Source: Thalassobacillus sp043497085 (GTDB taxonomy: Bacteria; Bacillota; Bacilli; Bacillales; Halobacillaceae). From it: a stretch of DNA of 64,000 bases. Both the position numbers and the translations under genes were made by a program. Below are positions 45,493 through 54,322 of this stretch, one piece after another (the first letter of the stretch is position 1; every line of letters begins with the position of its first letter). The stretch lies in assembly GCA_043497085.1 (NCBI GenBank), contig JBIEKI010000001.1; one strand, written 5' to 3'. The notes below the pieces were generated by a model, which saw only the letters and a program-made list of their open reading frames with translations, searched no databases and was not told the origin of the DNA.

Positions 45493-46387
45493 AACATTAT
45501 TTATCCTAAGCTTTCTGATCCTGGATCTCTTTTTGCTGCAGCAGTTTTTAACTAAAACAGATGGTGCCGAGCTCGAACAACTGGATGAGAACACTTCTGC
45601 CGCAGAACAGTTAAGCCTTGAAAATATTGACACCTCTGAGATACCTGAAGAACAGCCTCCTATGGCTTTCATTAATGGCAGGAGAGCCGATTTCTCTGAA
45701 GAAGATGTGAAAGCTCTTGAGAATATGGAGGGCATAGATCCTAACCTGTATAAAGAGAATTCACTTTACGTAAAATTCGATAAACCTATTCCAGTTGAGG
45801 CTGAGGATGCGGGCGAAGAAATTATGGATAAGGTAGAGGATTTTGTCATCTATGATGATCAATATTCCTATTGGGGCAAAAATGACGAGCATCAGGTTAT
45901 TTTATTCTTTCAAAAAAACAACAATAGTACGATTTATTTCAATGAAAGCGGCTTACTGATGTTTTTAGTTGAAGAAGGAGAGATAACTGGATATTATCAA
46001 ACCAGGCTTGGGGATATTGAAAAAGAAAGCGAGAAATCTGAATTACTTCAGCCTATTCAAGCTGTATATCAGTTATATGATAATGGAGAGATTACCTCGG
46101 AAGATAAAATTACTGACATGGTAGTAGGCTACCATTCTCAAATCCAGGGTGATTCCAATGGTATACAAGTGTTCGCTCCGACATGGAAGATTACAGTCAA
46201 TAATAAAGACATCCATTTTGTTACAGCGACCACCGAAGGAAGAATCCTGGAAGAAAATGAAAATGAATTTATTACGAAGGCACTGGAAACTGCAGGGGTT
46301 GGGAGATCGCAGGATGATAATCAAGCAGAAAGCGTTCCAGAGCCGGAGGCCGAATCTGAACAAGAGACGGATAATAATAATGAATAA
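45473..46387 (+). CDS. walI: WalK regulator WalI (YycI)
   Basis: A 304-residue protein with one N-terminal membrane helix (MQWGQIKTLFILSFLILDLF) and an extracellular YycI domain (for example YWGKNDEHQVILFFQ and the repeat-like TWKITVNNKDIHFVTATTEG). It is somewhat longer than B. subtilis YycI, through an acidic tail PEPEAESEQETDNNNE. It partners walH in WalK control. AAAGGAG lies inside the end of walH. Confidence 0.93.
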   Translation: MQWGQIKTLFILSFLILDLFLLQQFLTKTDGAELEQLDENTSAAEQLSLENIDTSEIPEEQPPMAFINGRRADFSEEDVKALENMEGIDPNLYKENSLYVKFDKPIPVEAEDAGEEIMDKVEDFVIYDDQYSYWGKNDEHQVILFFQKNNNSTIYFNESGLLMFLVEEGEITGYYQTRLGDIEKESEKSELLQPIQAVYQLYDNGEITSEDKITDMVVGYHSQIQGDSNGIQVFAPTWKITVNNKDIHFVTATTEGRILEENENEFITKALETAGVGRSQDDNQAESVPEPEAESEQETDNNNE

Positions 46388-46407
46388 TATAGATGGAGGG
46401 TCGATGA

Positions 46408-47205
46408 ATGACCTTACGTTTTAGCGTGTTAGCTTCAGGAAGTACTGGAAATGCTTTTTATATAGAGACAGATCAAGAAAAGATTTTAGTAGATGCCGGA
46501 TTAAGCGGCAAAAGGATCGACCAGGCGATGCATGATATCGGCATCAGCCCAAAAGAACTGACAAAAATTTTAGTTACCCACGAGCACAGTGATCATATCA
46601 AGGGATTGGGTATCATGGCGAGAAAATATAATTTGCCGATTTATGCAAATGAGAAAACGTGGCATGCTATGGATGGTTCCCTTGGTAAACTTACGCTCGA
46701 TCAAAAGTTCCATTTTGGGATGGAAGAAGTGAAAAGCTTCGGTGACCTTGATGTTGAATCTTTTGGGGTTTCTCATGATGCCGCAGATCCGATGTTTTAT
46801 ACATTCAGGCATAATGGGAAAAAAGTTTCTCTGGTCACCGATTTAGGGTATGTATCTGAACGTATTAAAAAAACAGTAGAAGATGCGGATGCCTATATTT
46901 TTGAATCGAATCACGATGTCGAAATGTTGCGTATGGGGAGATACCCGTGGAATACCAAACGGAGAATACTTGGTGATTCCGGTCATGTTTCTAATGAAGA
47001 TTGTGCTCTTGCCTTGACTGATATCATAACTGATCGAACAAAGCGTATTTATTTGGCCCATTTAAGTCAAGATAACAATATGAAAGATCTTGCTCGTATG
47101 TCTGTCAGCAATGTGCTGAAGGAAAGAGGATTTGAAGTGGGGTCTCGTGTAGAGCTCCATGATACAGATCCTAAACAACCGACGCCTTTATATGTAGTTG
47201 GGTGA
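46408..47205 (+). CDS. walJ: MBL-fold hydrolase WalJ (YycJ)
   Basis: A 265-residue metallo-beta-lactamase-fold protein with THEHSDHIKGLG as the metal-binding HxHxDH, GVSHDAADP, LVTDLGYVS and FESNHDVEML. YycJ/VicX-type proteins have 5'-exonuclease activity in vitro and link DNA metabolism to the Wal operon. ATG 46408 lies seven bases after GGAGGG. Confidence 0.94.
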   Translation: MTLRFSVLASGSTGNAFYIETDQEKILVDAGLSGKRIDQAMHDIGISPKELTKILVTHEHSDHIKGLGIMARKYNLPIYANEKTWHAMDGSLGKLTLDQKFHFGMEEVKSFGDLDVESFGVSHDAADPMFYTFRHNGKKVSLVTDLGYVSERIKKTVEDADAYIFESNHDVEMLRMGRYPWNTKRRILGDSGHVSNEDCALALTDIITDRTKRIYLAHLSQDNNMKDLARMSVSNVLKERGFEVGSRVELHDTDPKQPTPLYVVG

Positions 47206-47287
47206 TTCTAACGTTTTTGCTGAAAACATTCTAAAGGTTGTACGGATATGGATATTCCAATACAAATAGAAAGGAATGGTGGAGCAA

Positions 47288-48511
47288 ATGGGTTATTATG
47301 ATGACCATTCTCCGCAGACAAGACAGCAAAAGAAGAAAAAGAATTGGGTCATGCCTACTATCGTAGGAATTGTTCTGGGTGCTGTACTGGTGTTATTGGC
47401 ACTTCCGGCATTAATACAGTCTAATTTACTCCCCTATGATATGACGATACCTGAGGATGAAAGTGGGCTTGTGGATGAAGACCAGAACTTATCAGGCACA
47501 ACGCAGAATGTTGAGGTAGATGTTACCACCCAGGTTACAGAAGTGGTTGAAAATGTTGCGCCTGCTGTTGTAGGGGTGGTCAACATGCAATCCCGCTCTA
47601 ATTTTTGGCAGGAACAAGAAGAAGGAGAAGCGGGTACAGGCTCCGGGGTCATTTATAAAATTGATGGGGATACGGCCTATGTGGTCACCAACCACCACGT
47701 CATCCAGGGAGCCGATAAAGTAGAAGTAGCGTTAGCCGATGAAACCAGGATTACTGCTGAAATCGTCGGGAGTGATTTATTTACCGATCTGGCGGTTTTA
47801 AAGATGCCTGCCGACCAGGTTGAAAAAGAAATCCCTATCGGTAAGTCGGAAAATATCAAAGTGGGTGAGCCTGCAATTGCGATCGGCAGCCCATTAGGTT
47901 TACGTTTTTCCGGGTCAGTTACAAAAGGAATTATCAGTGGGAAACAACGGGCGATCCCACAGGATTTCAACGGCGACGGACAAGCAGATTGGCAGGCTGA
48001 TGTCATTCAAACAGATGCAGCCATCAACCCTGGGAACAGTGGAGGCGCATTGATAAATATTGAAGGACAGCTGATTGGAATCAATTCGATGAAAATTGCA
48101 CGTTCTGCGGTAGAAGGGATCGGTTTCGCTATTCCAATCGACGAAGCTAAACCGATTATTGATGAGCTGGAAAGTGAAGGAAAAGTCACACGCCCATTCC
48201 TTGGAGTGGAAGCTTACTCGATTGCTGATGTACCTAAGAGCGAAAGGCAAAACACGTTGCAGCTGCCAGAGGAAGTGGACGGTGGCGTATACTTACGTTC
48301 GGTAGAGCCTATGTCGCCTGCTGCGAAAGCTGGATTAGAACAGTTGGACGTCATTACACAACTGGACGGAGAGCCTATTCAAAATATTATTGAACTTCGT
48401 CAGCACCTTTACCACGAGAAAAAAGTCGGAGAGGAAATGACAGTAACCTATTATCGAAATGGGGAACAACAAGAAACTACGGTAACCCTAGCCGCACAAG
48501 AAGATTTTTAA
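47288..48511 (+). CDS. htrA: Membrane-anchored serine protease HtrA family (YyxA/HtrC)
   Basis: A 407-residue quality-control protease. Residues 1-19 are basic, 21-42 form a membrane anchor, and the trypsin-like domain has the triad His137 (VVTNHHVI), Asp167 (LFTDLAVLKM) and Ser251 (INPGNSGGALI); a single C-terminal PDZ domain follows (GVYLRSVEPMSPAAKAGLEQ). Last gene of the wal operon, as yyxA is in B. subtilis. ATG 47288 lies behind GGTGGAG; the 4-residue upstream extension overlaps it. Confidence 0.95.
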   Translation: MGYYDDHSPQTRQQKKKKNWVMPTIVGIVLGAVLVLLALPALIQSNLLPYDMTIPEDESGLVDEDQNLSGTTQNVEVDVTTQVTEVVENVAPAVVGVVNMQSRSNFWQEQEEGEAGTGSGVIYKIDGDTAYVVTNHHVIQGADKVEVALADETRITAEIVGSDLFTDLAVLKMPADQVEKEIPIGKSENIKVGEPAIAIGSPLGLRFSGSVTKGIISGKQRAIPQDFNGDGQADWQADVIQTDAAINPGNSGGALINIEGQLIGINSMKIARSAVEGIGFAIPIDEAKPIIDELESEGKVTRPFLGVEAYSIADVPKSERQNTLQLPEEVDGGVYLRSVEPMSPAAKAGLEQLDVITQLDGEPIQNIIELRQHLYHEKKVGEEMTVTYYRNGEQQETTVTLAAQEDF

Positions 48512-48520
48512 GCCTAACCA

Positions 48521-48552
48521 GAGCTGTCTCTTTATAAAGAGGCAGCTTTTTA
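48521..48552 (+). terminator. Terminator of the wal operon
   Basis: AGCTGTCTC pairs with GAGGCAGCT (one G-T pair) around an AT-rich loop, followed by four to five Ts. Confidence 0.8.
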
Positions 48553-48563
48553 AGTATAAAAAA

Positions 48564-48798
48564 TTATCCACAAGTTGTGGGTATCATGAGGATAAATGGT
48601 ATATATATAGTAGCGAACATAAATTCTTATACTAAATAACTGGTATGACCTGTGAATATGTGTATAACATCTGTGTATAACCTGTTTACATCGTAGAATA
48701 TCGTGTGTATAAATGAAAATCAACACCCATTGTTAATAAATCTGTGGACAATTGTTAGTAACTCTCAGAAAAATTAAAAACTTTACACATGTGGATGT
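48564..48798. promoter_or_regulatory. DnaA-box cluster in the htrA-ATL gap
   Basis: Within 235 bases: a perfect TTATCCACA at 48564-48572; TGTGTATAA (reverse of TTATACACA) at 48659-48667, 48672-48680 and 48704-48712; TGTGGACAA at 48743-48751; and TGTGGATGT at 48790-48798. The 376-base gap holds no gene I can support. B. subtilis has an oriC-proximal DnaA-box cluster next to yydA (rlmH), just after yyxA, so this may be its positional equivalent. Confidence 0.72.
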
Positions 48799-48887
48799 GT
48801 TATTATTAGCAAATAATGCTTTAGGATAACGATTTTTTATTAAATTGTTATCCAGTTCTACTCAAATTGAAATTTAAGGAGGCTTCC

Positions 48888-49199
48888 ATGGAAATATTCA
48901 CAAAAAAAGTCATTCACCTTATCTCATCTATTCCCGAGGGGAGCGTGATGACCTATGGGCAAATTGCCAAGCTTGCCGGCAGCCCACGCGGGGCAAGACA
49001 GGTTGCACGTATTCTACATACATTGAGTCGAAAATATAAGCTTCCCTGGCACCGTGTGGTCAATGCGAAAGGTCAAATTGCCAGTCGGGATGAAGAAACT
49101 GCGGAAGAGCAAAGAATACGCCTGGAAAGTGAAGGGGTCAGGATAGAGAATGGACGTTACGTTGATTTGATTGAATATCAGTATCATCCTCAGGTTTAA
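48888..49199 (+). CDS. Alkyltransferase-like protein (MGMT family, catalytic Cys replaced by Trp)
   Basis: A 103-residue protein of the MGMT DNA-binding domain family. MTYGQIAKLAGSPRGARQVARIL is the helix-turn-helix region with the base-flipping Arg; the active-site motif reads PWHRV at residues 53-57, where active alkyltransferases have PCHRV. This Cys-to-Trp change defines the alkyltransferase-like (ATL) group, which binds O6-alkylguanine without repairing it and hands it to nucleotide excision repair. ATG 48888, after AAGGAGG, is the right start. DnaA boxes lie upstream. Confidence 0.88.
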   Translation: MEIFTKKVIHLISSIPEGSVMTYGQIAKLAGSPRGARQVARILHTLSRKYKLPWHRVVNAKGQIASRDEETAEEQRIRLESEGVRIENGRYVDLIEYQYHPQV

Positions 49200-49253
49200 T
49201 AAAATTGGTTTTTAGGAAGAGAATAATTAACAATGACTAAGGAGGGAATGAGA

Positions 49254-50090
49254 GTGAAGGATAGATTGATACCAGTAACTTCTGTAAGAAGCGGCACCGA
49301 ACAGCCTTTGACCCCCGATATCCACTGCCTGCCGATCCAGGTAGTCAACGTTTGTTTTGTCGGAAGTACAGCGCACCCGCAGGATTGGGTGCTGGTCGAT
49401 GCTGGCATGCCTAAATCTGCTGACGAAATTTTAGCGACGGCTCAGGAGCTTTATGGAGAAAATAACAGACCGAAGGCAATCATTCTTACACATGGCCATT
49501 TTGACCATGTAGGAGCGGTTGAAGAGCTGGTAGAGCATTGGGGTGTACCCGTTTATGCCCATGAACTGGAAATGCCTTACCTTACTGGTGAAATGGACTA
49601 TCCGGAGCCGGACACCAGTGTCGAAGGCGGCATGGTAGCAAAAATGTCACGGATGTTCCCGAATGAAGGAATTGATCTTGGAGCTAATGTTCATAAGCTT
49701 CCTGAGGATGGGACGGTACCATTTATGCCTGGCTGGCGATGGGTCCATACACCAGGCCACACCCAAGGACATGTCTCCTTGTTCCGGGAATCTGATCGTT
49801 CACTGATTGCCGGCGATGCTTTTGTAACGGTAAAACAAGAATATTTATTCAAAGTATTGACCCAAGAGCAAGAAATCAGCGGTCCGCCTCGTTATTTGAC
49901 TACGGATTGGACGACCGCCTGGGAGTCAGTTAAGAAGTTGGATGCACTGAAACCGGAACTGGCTGTGACTGGACACGGACTTCCGATGAGTGGGGAGGAA
50001 TTAACGGAAAACCTCGCTAGACTGAATCGGGATTTTGATAAAATAGCCATCCCTGATCATGGTCGCTATGTTGATGAAGACGAAAAATAA
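49254..50090 (+). CDS. MBL-fold metallo-hydrolase
   Basis: A 278-residue metallo-beta-lactamase-fold protein with THGHFDHVGAVEEL (HxHxDH), HTPGHTQGHVSLF, AGDAFVTVKQE and a final TGHGLPMSG His. Metal ligands look complete. The substrate is not evident; many such Bacillus proteins are annotated only as MBL hydrolases. GTG 49254 is seven bases after AAGGAGGG; ATG 49248 is an in-frame alternative overlapping less convincingly. It ends at a perfect terminator. Confidence 0.85.
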   Translation: MKDRLIPVTSVRSGTEQPLTPDIHCLPIQVVNVCFVGSTAHPQDWVLVDAGMPKSADEILATAQELYGENNRPKAIILTHGHFDHVGAVEELVEHWGVPVYAHELEMPYLTGEMDYPEPDTSVEGGMVAKMSRMFPNEGIDLGANVHKLPEDGTVPFMPGWRWVHTPGHTQGHVSLFRESDRSLIAGDAFVTVKQEYLFKVLTQEQEISGPPRYLTTDWTTAWESVKKLDALKPELAVTGHGLPMSGEELTENLARLNRDFDKIAIPDHGRYVDEDEK

Positions 50091-50118
50091 GCCGGGCGCT
50101 CAGCGCCCGGCTTATTTT
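50084..50118 (+). terminator. Terminator after the MBL hydrolase gene
   Basis: AATAAGCCGGGCGC and GCGCCCGGCTTATT form a perfect 14-pair stem with a T tail; the A-rich left side could also serve the minus strand. Confidence 0.9.
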
Positions 50119-50226
50119 TGTGTAGCGAATATATTGGAAAAGTCGTATATAGTAGTGGTGAACTCACAAATATATCGACAGTTCCGCAAATAAACAACAA
50201 TTTCGCTTATAAAATTTTGACCTGTC

Positions 50227-51645
50227 TCAGTTTGTGTCTTTGGCTTCATCGCTGAATAATTTGACGCGAGGTTTACCACCTTTTCCGCGATAGACACGTT
50301 CAATATAATCCTCTGTAATTGCTTTGATTTCTTTGTGCATGAACAGCACCGGGAAGATGTTGAACAACACCGCCGCTGCCAGCAGTAAATCAAGGAACTG
50401 CCAAACGAACTGCAGACCGCCGATAGCGCCTAGATAAATGGAAATGACATAGAGGACACGCATCCCTTTAGAAGCCCTCAAACCAAATAAGTACTCTGCC
50501 TGTTTTTCTCCGTAGAAGATGATGACACCTACTGTTGTCAGTACGAAGAATAATAAAAAGATGGCGACAAACGCCCCTCCGAATTGTTCACCGAAAACAT
50601 CAGCAAATGCGATATTTACCATGTTGGAGGATTGATCGGCTCCAACTTCTTTCCAGGCTCCGGAAGACAGGACAGTCAGTCCGGTTACCGTACATATGAC
50701 AATTGTGTCGACGAAGACACTGAAGATTCCCCATAGCGCCTGTTTACTTGGATGATCGGTCTGAGCTGCAGCGTGTGCCACTGGTCCAGTCCCAAGCCCT
50801 GCTTCATTGGAATACAGTCCTCGCGCGATACCCCAGCGGATAGCCTGGGCAATTCCGGCGCCTGCAAATCCACCGGCGGCGGAAATAGGAGTGAAAGCGT
50901 GGGTGAAAATAAGGCCGAAGATACTTGGAATTGTTCCGATGTTAGCAAAAATTACGATGAAACAAATTATTAAGTAAGACAATACCATTAAAGGGACCAG
51001 TTTATCGGTTACTTTTCCAATGCGTTTAATTCCCCCGAATACAATGATTCCGATCAATATGGTTATAATAATCCCGGTAATCCATACCGGCCAGCCGAAC
51101 GCGCCTTGCACTTGTGTGGTAATCGAATTGGATTGGACCATGACACTCGGAATGATTTCAATCATTAAAAAGAAGGCGAATAAGGCCGCGATTTTGTTCC
51201 AGCCTAATCCTTTTTTTATATAATACTGTGGGCCGCCTACCCATACTCCTTCTTTATTCAATTCGCGATATTTTAAACCGAGCAGGATTTCCGAATATCT
51301 TGTGGCCATCCCGATCAAAGCGACCATCCACATCCAGAACAGTGCACCTGGGCCGCCTAACGCAATAGCCAGTGGAACCCCGACAATATTTGTTGCTCCT
51401 GCAGTAGAAGCTAAGGCAGAGGTGAAGGCCTGGAATGGCGTGATGGTTCCTTCGTGTTTATTCTTCTTGAATATTTGTCCGATTGTACGCTTAAGTACAT
51501 GTCCAAAAAAACGAAATTGGAAAAAATTCAGCCGGATCGTCAGAAAAACTCCACCTACAATAAGAATGAGGGCTAATACATAAGTCCAAAGGAAGTTAGA
51601 GATGTTTGCTACTCCTGTTTCAATCAGTGTCAGCAGATTATCCAT
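50227..51645 (-). CDS. Sodium:alanine/glycine symporter (AGCS family)
   Basis: A 472-residue amino acid:cation symporter with about eleven membrane segments. Family marks are TPFQAFTSALASTAGATNIVGVPLAIALGGPGALFWMW, with the AGCS signature near residues 75-110, and SNEAGLGTGPVAHAAAQTDHP. Members take up alanine or glycine with sodium, which suits a saline habitat. Start ATG 51645 has GGGAGGAG upstream. Alanine uptake could also serve spore germination responses, but that is speculation. Confidence 0.93.
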   Translation of the reverse strand: MDNLLTLIETGVANISNFLWTYVLALILIVGGVFLTIRLNFFQFRFFGHVLKRTIGQIFKKNKHEGTITPFQAFTSALASTAGATNIVGVPLAIALGGPGALFWMWMVALIGMATRYSEILLGLKYRELNKEGVWVGGPQYYIKKGLGWNKIAALFAFFLMIEIIPSVMVQSNSITTQVQGAFGWPVWITGIIITILIGIIVFGGIKRIGKVTDKLVPLMVLSYLIICFIVIFANIGTIPSIFGLIFTHAFTPISAAGGFAGAGIAQAIRWGIARGLYSNEAGLGTGPVAHAAAQTDHPSKQALWGIFSVFVDTIVICTVTGLTVLSSGAWKEVGADQSSNMVNIAFADVFGEQFGGAFVAIFLLFFVLTTVGVIIFYGEKQAEYLFGLRASKGMRVLYVISIYLGAIGGLQFVWQFLDLLLAAAVLFNIFPVLFMHKEIKAITEDYIERVYRGKGGKPRVKLFSDEAKDTN

Positions 51646-51810
51646 TACGTAAGCTCCTCCCAGAAAGTCGATGATTAATAGTTGCTTACCCGTTTTCTAT
51701 ATTGGTAAAGCGTTACATTTTTACCAGCATAGGAGGGACAAAAAGAAGGAAAAGAGCTTTATGAAAGGTTGAAAGGTAGTACTTTTTAAAAATGAGAAGA
51801 TTTTGGACAC

Positions 51811-51844
51811 AAAAAAAAGGACCCCTGTATAGGAGTCCTTTTTG
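51811..51844 (-). terminator. Terminator after the cold-shock gene
   Basis: On the minus strand, AAGGACTCCT and AGGGGTCCTT pair (one mismatch), followed by eight Ts. Confidence 0.85.
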
Positions 51845-51853
51845 TAACGTCAA

Positions 51854-52051
51854 TTACTTTTGAACGTTAGCAGCTTGAGGTCCGCGTTGACCTTCTTCGA
51901 TATCGAAAGTTACTGCTTGGCCTTCTTCAAGAGTTTTGAAGCCTTCGCCTTGAATAGCAGAGAAGTGAACGAATACATCGTCTTGTCCTTCTACTTCGAT
52001 GAAACCGAAACCTTTTTCTGCGTTAAACCATTTTACTGTACCTTCTACCAT
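51854..52051 (-). CDS. Cold-shock protein CspA/CspB family
   Basis: A 65-residue OB-fold nucleic-acid chaperone: MVEGTVKWFNAEKGFGFIEV (RNP1 KGFGFIEV) and DVFVHFSAIQGEGF (RNP2 VFVHF). It matches the length and motifs of Bacillus Csp proteins that melt mRNA structure in the cold. GCAGGAGG precedes the ATG. A long leader of about 110 bases is predicted from the promoter upstream, as in other cold-shock genes. Confidence 0.96.
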   Translation of the reverse strand: MVEGTVKWFNAEKGFGFIEVEGQDDVFVHFSAIQGEGFKTLEEGQAVTFDIEEGQRGPQAANVQK

Positions 52052-52168
52052 TGGTAATTCCTCCTGCGTGGCTGTGCCACATTGTATTACTCTTCTTGCT
52101 CTTCATATTCATTCAAGACGAAAACATTTTCTTCTTTCACTCATATCCGAACAATAATAAGTGCTCTA

Positions 52169-52197
52169 AGCATAGCACCTTGATGCAGGAAAAGCAA
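52169..52197 (-). promoter_or_regulatory. Promoter of the cold-shock gene
   Basis: On the minus strand TTGCTT (52192-52197) and TATGCT (52169-52174) have a 17-base spacer; TG one base before the -10 hexamer makes it an extended -10 promoter. The resulting leader is about 110 bases. I see nothing else in 52198-52520. Confidence 0.7.
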
Positions 52198-52520
52198 GCT
52201 TTGCGCCCAAAAACTTTCACATTAGTGGGATTGCGACAGGATTCGATTCCATTAGACATAAAGAAGCCACTAAAAAATAGAGGTTCTTTGGTGGATGCAG
52301 TGAAAGGATTCTATTTACAGCAATTCCTCCATTCGTCATATTTTTTGCCTGAACCTTAGTGCTTAAGCAATGTGTTAATTGTATGAATTTAACATTTATC
52401 GTTAATTGGTATAGACCTCTATGCTGCACCCTTGCTATTCTGATTTTGAATATATCTGCAAAGGAGGGTTAGGGATACCGCTGGAAATTCGTTTTATAAA
52501 ATAGAATGGAGGTCTTCAAG

Positions 52521-54278
52521 TTGAAAAAAGTATTAGCTTCACTTAGCTGTTTCATGCTTGTTTTTTCACTTTTGATTCCTGCCGCTGCTGCTAAGACGAC
52601 TCCGAAAGAATTTCACCAGCCAGATCCTCAATCTGAAAAGGCACAAAAAGGAATGATCAAGCGTATCATCGCACAAATGACGGATCGGGAGAAAATCGGC
52701 CAGCTGGTAATGCCTTCTACCTTTGATAATGGAACAGGTATGCCAAATGAATTTACAAAACGAGCGATTCAGGAGTATAAAGCCGGATCTGTAATTGTAT
52801 ATGGAAAGCGTACGGCGGATCATCAGGCAGCCTACAATAACCAGCTGCAGGAATGGGCGGCAGAAACAGATAAGGGCATCCCACTTATCATCTCCGCTGA
52901 CTTGGAATACGGCGCGTCCCAACGTGTACCGGAAGATGCTACTACTTTTCCTAGACAGATGGGAATCGGCGCAACGAACAGTATAGAGAATGCAGAGCTT
53001 GTGTCCCGTATAACGGGAAAAGAAGCGAGAGCGATGGGCTTTAATTGGAATTACTCTCCTGTTGCTGATGTGAATACGAATCCTGAAAATCCAGTAATTG
53101 GAGTTCGTTCCTTCGGAGAAGACACAGACCTGGTAGCGAAAATGACAGCTGCGCAGGTAATAGGAAACCAGCAAGAGGGCGTCATGGCTTCAGCGAAGCA
53201 TTTTCCTGGCCACGGCGATACAAGTGTCGACTCTCATTATGGAATAGCACGGGTTTCGTATGATCGTGAAACATTGGAGGATATCCACCTGCCTCCTTTT
53301 CAAGCTGCAATTGATGCGGGTACTGATTCCATTATGACTGCCCATGTCATTGTCGATGCGATCGATCCGGAACTTCCTGCTACCTTATCGAAAAAAGTAC
53401 TGACAGGCCTTTTACGAGAGGATATGGGATTTGATGGCTTGATTGTAACAGATGCGATGAGCATGAAAGCCATTGATGATCACTGGGGAGCAGGCAACGC
53501 TGCTGTTCTTGCTATCAATGCCGGGGCTGATATCATCATGGCTACAGGAAACCAGGCAGATCAGATAGAAACTTTTGAAGCGTTATATGAAGCTTATCAA
53601 ACGGATGAAATTACCAAGAAGCGGGTCCATGAATCCCTGGAACGGATTTTAGCTAAAAAGTTTAAGTACAATTTATTCGATGAGCGGACAGTAGATCCGG
53701 AAGAGGCTCTCGATATCACTCATACCCCTGCTCATAAGCAAGCTGCATCCAATATAGCGATCAACTCCATGACATTGCTTAAAAATGAAGGAGTGCTTCC
53801 TTTTAATAATCAATCGGAGGAAACAACATTAGTTGCCGGAACGAGATATATTGAACAAATTGCAGAAAAGGTGGAGGAAAAATCAAATGGCGAGGTCTTG
53901 AGCTGGTCGTCTTCAAGCGCAAACCCTGACGCGGCTCAAATTCAGGAGGCGGTCACACTGGCAGAGGAAGCGGATCGGATTATTGTACCGACGTACTCAG
54001 CAAGCGTGCTGCCAGAAGGACAAGCTGACTTAGTGAAAGAACTTTATGATACCGGTAAGCCTGTGGCTGTCGTTTCACTAGGCCTGCCATATGATATCAA
54101 GGAATTTCCCGATGTAGATGCTTATTTAGCTTCGTATGCACTAGATAGGTGGGGTACAGCGAACCCGACTGCCTGGACTGGAGCTGTCGCTGTTATTTTT
54201 GGTGAAAATCCAGGTGGCAAGCTGCCAGTAAATATCGAAGGTTTGTACCAAATAGGTTCAGGATTATCTTATGAATAA
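52521..54278 (+). CDS. nagZ: Secreted glycoside hydrolase family 3, NagZ-type beta-N-acetylglucosaminidase
   Basis: A 585-residue GH3 enzyme. TTG 52521, behind GGAGG, gives a signal peptide MKKVLASLSCFMLVFSLLIP with cleavage near AAAAKT. The barrel domain has KHFPGHGDTSVDSHYGI, the NagZ motif with the Asp-His acid/base dyad, and DGLIVTDAMSMKAID with the nucleophile Asp. A C-terminal GH3_C-type domain follows, ending NIEGLYQIGSGLSYE. It matches B. subtilis NagZ (YbbD), which removes terminal N-acetylglucosamine from muropeptides in the medium. The five-codon extension upstream lacks a start signal. Confidence 0.92.
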   Translation: MKKVLASLSCFMLVFSLLIPAAAAKTTPKEFHQPDPQSEKAQKGMIKRIIAQMTDREKIGQLVMPSTFDNGTGMPNEFTKRAIQEYKAGSVIVYGKRTADHQAAYNNQLQEWAAETDKGIPLIISADLEYGASQRVPEDATTFPRQMGIGATNSIENAELVSRITGKEARAMGFNWNYSPVADVNTNPENPVIGVRSFGEDTDLVAKMTAAQVIGNQQEGVMASAKHFPGHGDTSVDSHYGIARVSYDRETLEDIHLPPFQAAIDAGTDSIMTAHVIVDAIDPELPATLSKKVLTGLLREDMGFDGLIVTDAMSMKAIDDHWGAGNAAVLAINAGADIIMATGNQADQIETFEALYEAYQTDEITKKRVHESLERILAKKFKYNLFDERTVDPEEALDITHTPAHKQAASNIAINSMTLLKNEGVLPFNNQSEETTLVAGTRYIEQIAEKVEEKSNGEVLSWSSSSANPDAAQIQEAVTLAEEADRIIVPTYSASVLPEGQADLVKELYDTGKPVAVVSLGLPYDIKEFPDVDAYLASYALDRWGTANPTAWTGAVAVIFGENPGGKLPVNIEGLYQIGSGLSYE

Positions 54279-54286
54279 CCCCTAAG

Positions 54287-54322
54287 AAAAACGGCGTGTC
54301 CTTTGCTAGGACCGCCGTTTTA
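54287..54322. terminator. Bidirectional terminator between nagZ and the EamA gene
   Basis: AAAACGGCG and CGCCGTTTT enclose an inner GTCC/GGAC pair; A and T runs on both sides suit the convergent genes. Confidence 0.85.

Noticed and set aside
51700..51720. cre-like sequence (TGTAACGCTTTACC on the minus strand) upstream of the AGCS symporter
   Set aside because: The central CG is out of register with the cre consensus and the end mismatches.
51646..51810. Glycine riboswitch upstream of the AGCS symporter
   Set aside because: The minus-strand leader shows no paired aptamer-like helices or conserved glycine-aptamer sequences.
52051..52359. A 102-codon open frame opposite the cold-shock gene leader
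   Set aside because: It overlaps the cold-shock promoter and leader, has no good ribosome site and a low-complexity translation.
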